Assembly (NCBI GenBank): GCA_021771755.1
Contig: JAETOL010000004.1
Coordinates: forward strand, 1 to 64,000
Direction of reading: 5' to 3'
DNA length: 64,000 nt
Source of the DNA: Lachnospiraceae bacterium
GTDB taxonomy: Bacteria; Bacillota; Clostridia; Lachnospirales; Lachnospiraceae
Shown here: positions 58,859 through 64,000 of the stretch, one piece after another
How the letters are laid out: each line of letters begins with the position of its first letter
How positions within the stretch are numbered: the first letter of the stretch is position 1
Translations under genes and position numbers: made by a program
Notes under the pieces: generated by a model
What the model was told of the DNA's origin: nothing
Databases searched by the model: none
The model's input: the letters and a program-made list of their open reading frames with translations, nothing else

Positions 58859-60730
58859 TTACGCTTCCACATAAATTGCATCAAAGTTACAGTTATCCTT
58901 ACATGCACCGCACTTGATACAAAGATCATTGTTGATGTGATACGGATGTTTGATCTTTCCGGTGATCGCTCCTGCCGGACAGTTCTTTGCACATTTGCCG
59001 CATCCGATACAGAACTCTTCATTAATGTGGAACTGACGAAGGGCTGTACAAACCTTTGCACGGCACTTCTTATCTCTGATATGCTCCTCGTACTCATTGC
59101 GGAACCGCTTCAGCGTACTGATAACCGGAAGAGGCGCGCTCTTTCCAAGGCCACAGAGAGCCATGCTCTGTACCATGGTCGCAAGCTCTTCCAGCTCATC
59201 AAGGTCTGACATTTCTCCCTTACCGGCAACGATCCGCTCCAGGATCTCCAGCATACGTTTGGTACCTTCACGGCACGGAACACATTTACCGCAGCTTTCT
59301 CTCTGAGTAAAGCTCATAAAGAAACGTGCCACCTCTACCATACAGGTATTTTCATCCATAACAACAAGTCCGCCGGAACCCATAATAGCATCCAGTTTCT
59401 TTACAGAATCAAAGTCAAGCGGCTGGTCCAGCTGCTCGTCAATAAGACATCCGCCGGAAGGTCCGCCGATCTGAACACCCTTAAATGCAGTGCCGCTTTT
59501 CAGTCCGCCGCCGATGTCATAGATAATATGGCGAAGATTTGTTCCCATAGGAACCTCGATCAGACCTGTATTTTCAATCGCGCCTGTCAAAGAGAAGGTT
59601 TTTGTTCCCGGGCTGCCCTCTGTTCCGATGGTGCGGAACCAGTCTGCTCCCTGAAGGATGATCTTCGGAACATTTGCATAAGTTTCCACGTTATTTAAAA
59701 CGGTTGGTTTTTCCCACAGTCCTTTTTCTACGGTACGGGGCGGCTTCACTCGAGGCATACCTCTGTTGCCTTCAATGGATGCGGTCAGAGCAGAACCTTC
59801 ACCACAGACAAAAGCGCCTGCGCCTCTGTTGATATGTAAATAGAAATTTACACCGGAACCCAGGATATTGGTTCCCAGAAGTCCATAGGCTTCCGCCTGT
59901 TCAATGGCCATGCGCAGTCTCTGTACTGAAAGAGGATATTCGGCTCTTACATAGATATATCCGTTTTCGGCGCCTACTGCATAAGCAGCAATGACCATAC
60001 CCTCGATCATCTTATAAGGATCACCTTCCATTACGGAGCCGTCCATAAATGCTCCCGGGTCACCCTCGTCACCATTACATACCACATATCTTGTCGTTTC
60101 TTTCTGGCGGGCTACCTGACCCCATTTCTTGCCTGCAGGGAAACCTGCACCACCGCGGCCCCGAAGACCGGATTTCGTCACTTCGTCAATCACATCCTGC
60201 GGAGTCATGTCAAAGAATGCCTTTGCCATAGCCTGAAAACCGCCAGCTGCAATATATTCGTCAATGGACTCTGCATCGATCTTGCCGCAGTTTTCCAGAA
60301 CGATACGGGTCTGCTGATTTAAAAACGGAATGTCATCCGGATGAGGACAGACTTCCTCATGGTCTCTGTAGAAGAGACGTTCTACCGGCTGGCCGGCAAG
60401 TACAGTACGGTCTACGATTTCCTTGCAGTCCTCCACCTGTACATGTACATACTGATAATCATAGGGCTGGATCCTCATAAGAGGTCCAAGCTCGCACAGA
60501 CCCTGGCAGCCTGTTTTTACAACGCCGAGATGAGGGATGTCCTTCTGCATTTCTACCTGGACTCCGTCCAGATCTGCGCAGAGCTTTACCATTTCATCAT
60601 AAATCTTCTGTGCGCCGGAAGCCATACAGCCAGTACCGGAACAGACAAGAACACGGCAGGTATAGGTATTGATTGTATCCTGAACTTCTTTCTGCTTATT
60701 GAGCAGATCTTCTTTTGAAATAATACTCAT
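58859..60730 (-). CDS. hndC: NADH-binding hydrogenase subunit, NuoF-like with N-terminal [2Fe-2S] domain (HndC/HydB)
   Basis: A 623-residue flavoprotein. Residues 25 to 110 hold a thioredoxin-like [2Fe-2S] domain (CSGTGCMASGAQ, then CQGLC), corresponding to the separate HndB of other species. The NuoF core has GLRGRGGAGFPAGKKW near 190 (NAD site), VCNGDEGDPGAF near 220 (FMN site), and ESCGKCVPCREG near 487 with C at LCGLGKSA (cluster N3). The C-terminus adds two [4Fe-4S] ferredoxin clusters (CIGCGKCAKNC, CIKCGACKDNC). It binds NADH and is the bifurcating site of the complex. Overlaps hndA by four bases. Confidence 0.95.
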   Translation of the reverse strand: MSIISKEDLLNKQKEVQDTINTYTCRVLVCSGTGCMASGAQKIYDEMVKLCADLDGVQVEMQKDIPHLGVVKTGCQGLCELGPLMRIQPYDYQYVHVQVEDCKEIVDRTVLAGQPVERLFYRDHEEVCPHPDDIPFLNQQTRIVLENCGKIDAESIDEYIAAGGFQAMAKAFFDMTPQDVIDEVTKSGLRGRGGAGFPAGKKWGQVARQKETTRYVVCNGDEGDPGAFMDGSVMEGDPYKMIEGMVIAAYAVGAENGYIYVRAEYPLSVQRLRMAIEQAEAYGLLGTNILGSGVNFYLHINRGAGAFVCGEGSALTASIEGNRGMPRVKPPRTVEKGLWEKPTVLNNVETYANVPKIILQGADWFRTIGTEGSPGTKTFSLTGAIENTGLIEVPMGTNLRHIIYDIGGGLKSGTAFKGVQIGGPSGGCLIDEQLDQPLDFDSVKKLDAIMGSGGLVVMDENTCMVEVARFFMSFTQRESCGKCVPCREGTKRMLEILERIVAGKGEMSDLDELEELATMVQSMALCGLGKSAPLPVISTLKRFRNEYEEHIRDKKCRAKVCTALRQFHINEEFCIGCGKCAKNCPAGAITGKIKHPYHINNDLCIKCGACKDNCNFDAIYVEA

Positions 60731-61206
60731 GCCTTCTCACCTCTCAATTCTTCCAGAAGCTCCACCGCCTTTTCCGGTGTCATCTTCGGGTGCACCTCAT
60801 CGTTAACGGTAAGTGTCGGCGCCAGTCCGCATGCGCCAAGACAGGAAACAGTTTCTACTGTAAACATCATATCATCTGTGGTATGTTTCTTATGGCTCAG
60901 ACCCAGTTCCTTCATCAGCGCTTCCTTGACAGGCATGGATTTACGAACATGACATGCCGTCCCGTCACAAACCTTGATGATATATTTTCCTTTTGGTTCA
61001 AAGGAAAAATTCTCATAAAAAGTCGCTACACTGAATGCCTTGGCTTCTGTTACACCGATCTCTGAAGCCACATAGGTGAGAAGCTCTCCCGGAAGATAAC
61101 GGTATTCAGCCTGAATATCCTGCATAATCGGAATCAGGGACGCTGCTTTGCGTCCATAATGCTCAATAATCTCGTCCGTCTTCCTGTAATAAGACTGATC
61201 TAACAT
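60727..61206 (-). CDS. hndA: NuoE-like [2Fe-2S] subunit of the hydrogenase (HndA/HydC)
   Basis: A 159-residue thioredoxin-like [2Fe-2S] protein. The N-terminal helical part (SLIPIMQDIQAEYRYLP) is followed by the cluster ligands C-x4-C (VCDGTACHVR near residue 80) and C-x3-C (SCLGACGLAPT near 120). As in complex I, it is the partner of the NuoF-like subunit, holding cluster N1a. AAGGAGGG precedes the ATG. First gene of the hndA-hndC-hndD operon, with a promoter 75 bases upstream. Confidence 0.94.
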   Translation of the reverse strand: MLDQSYYRKTDEIIEHYGRKAASLIPIMQDIQAEYRYLPGELLTYVASEIGVTEAKAFSVATFYENFSFEPKGKYIIKVCDGTACHVRKSMPVKEALMKELGLSHKKHTTDDMMFTVETVSCLGACGLAPTLTVNDEVHPKMTPEKAVELLEELRGEKA

Positions 61207-61556
61207 GCATTTCCCTCCTTAACGGTTGTTTTGCTTAATTCCCACTATTTCTGTCACTTTTTGCCAGTGACCTATGCTGTAATTATACATGAAATCAGCA
61301 ATTTCTACAAGAGATATTTCAGATTTTTCTGGAATTTTCAGAAATAACCAAAAACTTTGTTACTCTTTAAACGTGTTTGTTATTTTTTCTTCAATTTTGA
61401 ACGGACTTTCAGGATTCTCTCTTCCCGGATTTTGTACTTTCTTCTAAACATGGACTATGTGGCTTTAAAAATACAGGATTCATATTGATTATCCGATTTT
61501 TTCCTATAATATTACAGATATCGGTAGACAAATATAAAGCAGAGGAGAAAATAACT
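61207..61556. promoter_or_regulatory. Divergent promoter region of the hnd operon and the truncated hydrogenase gene
   Basis: No gene is seen in these 350 bases. They hold the hnd promoter at 61,282-61,310. A short dyad, GTCACT-n7-AGTGAC, lies at 61,253-61,271 in the hnd leader. A weak Rex-like sequence (TTGTTACTCTTTAAACG) lies near 61,357. For the plus strand, TATAAT at 61,504-61,509 has TTGATT only 14 bases upstream, so that promoter is not firm. Confidence 0.5.
61282..61310 (-). promoter_or_regulatory. hnd operon promoter
   Basis: Minus strand TTGTAG (61,305-61,310), 17 bases, TATAAT (61,282-61,287). The leader is about 70 bases long. Confidence 0.7.
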
Positions 61557-62513
61557 ATGAGAAATCTCGATACCCCTGTAAAACAGATACGACACAAGAT
61601 TTTTACTGAAGTGGCAAAGATCGGATTCGAGTCCACAGATGAAACCCTGATCCATGATATCGAAGCCATCCCTTATAATATCGTGGAAGAGCGCGCCCAG
61701 TACCGGGAGAGCATTTACCGGGAACGCGCTGTCGCAAGTGAACGTGTACGTCTTGCCATGGGACTTTCCCTCCGTCCGGAAAACAAAGCCGTGCATCTTA
61801 CCTCCGGTCTGGAAGCCAGCAACATTGATGAAAAGTATTACGAGCCGCCTCTTATGCAGGTGATCCCGTCTGCCTGTGCCGCCTGCCCTCCTAACAGGTA
61901 TATTGTCAGTGACATGTGCAGAGGCTGTGTAGCCCATCCATGTATGCAGGCCTGCCCCAAAGGCGCAATTTCCCACAACACCCGTCCCTGCGAGCAGGCA
62001 TGCGGAGTAAAAGCCATCGGAAGCGACGAGCAGGGCCGTGCAAAGATCCTGGATGACAAATGTGTTTCCTGCGGCATGTGTATGGTAAGCTGTCCTTTCG
62101 GTGCAATCTCTGATAAATCCCAGATCTTCCAGCTGGCACATTCTCTCCGTGACGGAAACAAGATCATTGCCATTGTAGCTCCGGCATACATCAGCCAGTT
62201 TGGAGATGAGGTGACTCCGGGCAAGTTTAAAACGGCTCTTGAGATCCTTGGATTTTCAGATGTCTATGAAGTCGCTCTTGGTGCAGATATCGGCGCGATC
62301 TCCGAAGCTCATCACTATGCAAAGGAAGTGGCTACCGGAAATCTTCCGTTTCTTCTGACCTCCTGCTGCCCGTCCTGGTCCATGATGGCAAAGAAGTTCT
62401 TCCCGGATATGATCGGAAATATCTGGCACAGTCTTCCAGAAAACTGCCGGACAAAGAGCTGGAAGATATCCAGCTGGATTAAAAACAATTCTATTCTCCC
62501 TTCAGATCCGTAA
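61557..62513 (+). pseudogene. Truncated [FeFe] hydrogenase (group B-like) with internal deletion
   Basis: The frame encodes 318 residues. A conserved N-terminal region is followed by Cys-rich cluster sites (CAACPPNRYIVSDMCRGC, CMQACP, CVSCGMCMVSCPFGAI) and the first H-cluster motif TSCCPSW near residue 278. The protein then leaves the family at DMIGNI; motifs 2 and 3 of the H-cluster site, about 150 to 200 residues, are missing, and the last 25 residues are random read-through. In another frame the bases before 62,482 read KLPDKELEDIQLD and a stop, probably the original C-terminus. The start at 61,557 has AGAGGAG upstream. It cannot hold an active H-cluster. Confidence 0.75.
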
Positions 62514-63216
62514 GAAGCTTTCGTAATTTCTCTCCATATCCGGCTCCTGCCGCCCAGCCTCCTCCATTTGGGTTCTCCTGGATTCCAAGCCATTCCACAT
62601 AAGGAGCGGATCCTCTTTTTACCATATCAAATCGGGAATCCACACAGTTCCCGGAAAGCTCTTCTGTACTTGCATAGGCTTTCAGGTGCTGTACCTGCGC
62701 ACGGATACCGGTGCGAACATCCGGATAGGAGTTTCCCTGAACGCCTCCTCCCGTTGTTCCAAGACCGGAAAAATTAAACTGGGACTCCACTGCGTCTCCG
62801 CCAAACTGAAGCCATCCCGTTTCCAGCATTGCCTGTACATAGACCACTTCCGCCCGAACGCCTTCCTCCTCAGCCTCCTCCAGAATGATACTGCAGAAAT
62901 CCTCAATGGTTTCTGCACCGCCCTCTTTTAAGGATTGAGGATATTCCGCTCCCTGCGTCTCATATAGGTCGGTCATCTCTTCCAGAGTCACAGTTGTTGT
63001 TCCCATGATCGTATAATAACCATAGGTATTATCCGTGGAATCGTCTATAAACCCTTCCGTTCCTGGTCCGGTAGTGATATTATAAGACGGTTTATGTATC
63101 TGCCCTTCTCCTGAATGATCTGCTGCTCCCTGTACAAAAACAGGCGCTCCGAAGATCAGAGCGCCCGTCAGGGTCAGATTTACCCAGAAGAGCTTATTCT
63201 TCCGAGAAAAAATCAT
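62491..63216 (-). CDS. Secreted glucosaminidase-domain protein
   Basis: A 241-residue exported protein. A signal peptide (basic start, hydrophobic stretch LFWVNLTLTGALIFGAPVF, cleavage likely after VQGA near residue 31) precedes a GH73-type endo-beta-N-acetylglucosaminidase domain (residues 105 to 240). VVYVQAMLETGWLQFGGD near 125 has the catalytic Glu, followed by FNFSGLGTTGG and VRTGIRAQVQHLKAYA. It would cut peptidoglycan glycan strands. Its start overlaps the end of folD by four bases (ATGA), and it is convergent with the broken hydrogenase gene. Confidence 0.87.
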   Translation of the reverse strand: MIFSRKNKLFWVNLTLTGALIFGAPVFVQGAADHSGEGQIHKPSYNITTGPGTEGFIDDSTDNTYGYYTIMGTTTVTLEEMTDLYETQGAEYPQSLKEGGAETIEDFCSIILEEAEEEGVRAEVVYVQAMLETGWLQFGGDAVESQFNFSGLGTTGGGVQGNSYPDVRTGIRAQVQHLKAYASTEELSGNCVDSRFDMVKRGSAPYVEWLGIQENPNGGGWAAGAGYGEKLRKLLTDLKGE

Positions 63217-64000
63217 CCATTTACCTTTCTCATTGCAGCTTCTACTACATGTCCTACAAGAACAGAAGTAGTAACGCTTCCTACTCCGCCAGGAACCGGT
63301 GTGATCGCATCTACGATCGGCTCTACTGCTGCATAATCAACGTCTCCGCAGAGCTTTCCTTCTGCATTTACGTTGATACCTACATCGATGATAGTCTGTC
63401 CTTCTCTTACATAATCAGCGCCAACAACGCCTGCACGGCCTGCGGCAACGATCACGATATCAGCCTCACGGGCTACGGACGGCATGTCAACAGTTCTTGT
63501 ATGACAGATGGTAACCGTTGCGTTCTTCTTAACCAGCATCATAGCTGCCGGCTTGCCTACTACAAGGCTTCTTCCGATCACAACTGCTTTTTTGCCTGTG
63601 CAGTCGATTCCGTAATGATCCAGGATCTCCATACATGCCTGTGGTGTACATGGCGGGAAACCGATCTTTTTGCCGGTAAATACGCCGGACATGGAAAGGT
63701 CTGTCATGCAGTCAACGTCTTTTTCTGCTGCAAGAGCATTTTCGATCACTGCCTGATCCAGATGCTTCGGAAGCGGACGGAACAGAAGAACGCCATGGAT
63801 ATGGTCATCTTTGTTTACTTTGTCAATTGTAGCAAGAAGCTCGTCCTGAGAAACATCTCCCGGAAGAAGGATCTTTTCACATGCTACGCCAAGTGTTTCG
63901 CAGCGTTTGGTTGCACCCTTTTCGTAAGAGATATCACTTGGATTCTCGCCTACACGAATGATGCACAGTGTAGGATTCACACCCTTTGCCTGAAGCTCTG
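63213..64000 (-). CDS. folD: Bifunctional methylenetetrahydrofolate dehydrogenase/cyclohydrolase (5' end outside the window)
   Basis: The visible 262 codons belong to FolD, which turns 5,10-methylene-THF into 10-formyl-THF using NAD(P). PTLCIIRVGENPSDISYEKG is close to the N-terminus and GVLLFRPLPKHLD near there is the substrate loop (usually VQLPLP); VVIGRSLVVGKPAAMMLV and TPVPGGVGSVTTSVL are the nucleotide site and C-terminal signature. The reading frame stays open at the edge, so about 15 to 25 N-terminal residues are missing. Part of the one-carbon pathway that acetogenic Lachnospiraceae use. Ends overlapping the glucosaminidase start. Confidence 0.95.
   Translation of the reverse strand, partial: ELQAKGVNPTLCIIRVGENPSDISYEKGATKRCETLGVACEKILLPGDVSQDELLATIDKVNKDDHIHGVLLFRPLPKHLDQAVIENALAAEKDVDCMTDLSMSGVFTGKKIGFPPCTPQACMEILDHYGIDCTGKKAVVIGRSLVVGKPAAMMLVKKNATVTICHTRTVDMPSVAREADIVIVAAGRAGVVGADYVREGQTIIDVGINVNAEGKLCGDVDYAAVEPIVDAITPVPGGVGSVTTSVLVGHVVEAAMRKVNG

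Noticed and set aside
61350-61380. Rex operator upstream of the hnd operon
   Set aside because: Only one half-site (TTGTTA) matches well; the other half is poor, so I mention it only as a weak possibility.
61512-62141. 209-codon minus-strand frame
   Set aside because: Opposite the Cys-rich region of the truncated hydrogenase, which has clear cluster motifs and an SD; the minus frame has neither.

Overview
The window reads as a chromosomal segment of an anaerobic, spore-forming Firmicute, most likely Lachnospiraceae (Blautia or a close relative). Supporting genes are spoIVA, a trimeric NADH-linked [FeFe] hydrogenase, a GlpP antiterminator, an oxygen-sensitive two-subunit fumarase, a cobalamin/siroheme branch of the tetrapyrrole pathway and Clostridia-type small proteins. 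Most genes lie on the minus strand. No insertion sequence, integrase, prophage or CRISPR array was seen.

Region 1 (1-21,580): one long minus-strand surface-polysaccharide locus. It starts at a promoter near 21,565 with a leader of about 315 nt. The first four genes look like a UDP-N,N'-diacetylbacillosamine module: membrane 4,6-dehydratase, aminotransferase, initiating phosphosugar transferase and NeuD/PglD-type acetyltransferase. Then come eight glycosyltransferases (GT4, GT2 and GT14 types), a Wzy-like polymerase, a Wzx-like flippase, a pyruvyltransferase and hexapeptide acyltransferases. The locus is partly decayed: an acyltransferase-3 N-terminus at 118-225, a DUF6625-like remnant at 8520-8994, a pyruvyltransferase N-terminus at 10,932-11,027, and an acetyltransferase broken at a run of eight G (9131-9138) that could be phase variable. 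No chain-length regulator (Wzz/Wzd/Wze) lies in the window.

Region 2 (21,686-38,721): housekeeping. A broken small gene is followed by an operon of zinc-finger membrane protein, polA, coaE, MBL hydrolase, ACT protein and PFL/DUF711 protein. Next are ftsH, tRNA-Leu(CAA), the corA / rhomboid-like / lysA operon, a divergent lactonase gene, and an amidohydrolase with a YbaK deacylase.

Region 3 (37,627-45,157): hemA, precorrin-2 dehydrogenase, hemC, cobA-hemD fusion, hemB, hemL and aroC, overlapping or nearly so, behind a good promoter. They make uroporphyrinogen III and precorrin-2; cbiK at 51.5 kb inserts the metal. hemE and hemH are not here, so the likely products are siroheme and cobalamin.

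Region 4 (45,183-54,194): a glycerol-3-phosphate oxidation set (GlpA-like, FAD/NAD oxidoreductase, DUF1667) behind glpP and a strong hairpin, then cysK-ttcA-rrf2, cbiK, spoIVA and a zinc-ribbon protein.

Region 5 (54,346-64,000): fumarase subunits, a small remnant of a CocE/NonD-type hydrolase, a putative zinc-metallopeptidase lipoprotein, the bifurcating hydrogenase operon, a truncated second [FeFe] hydrogenase gene, a glucosaminidase and the edge of folD.

I found no clearly new multi-gene system. The best leads are the decaying and possibly phase-variable polysaccharide locus, the dyad that covers the spoIVA ribosome-binding site, the GlpP-type attenuator, and the collapsed second hydrogenase.
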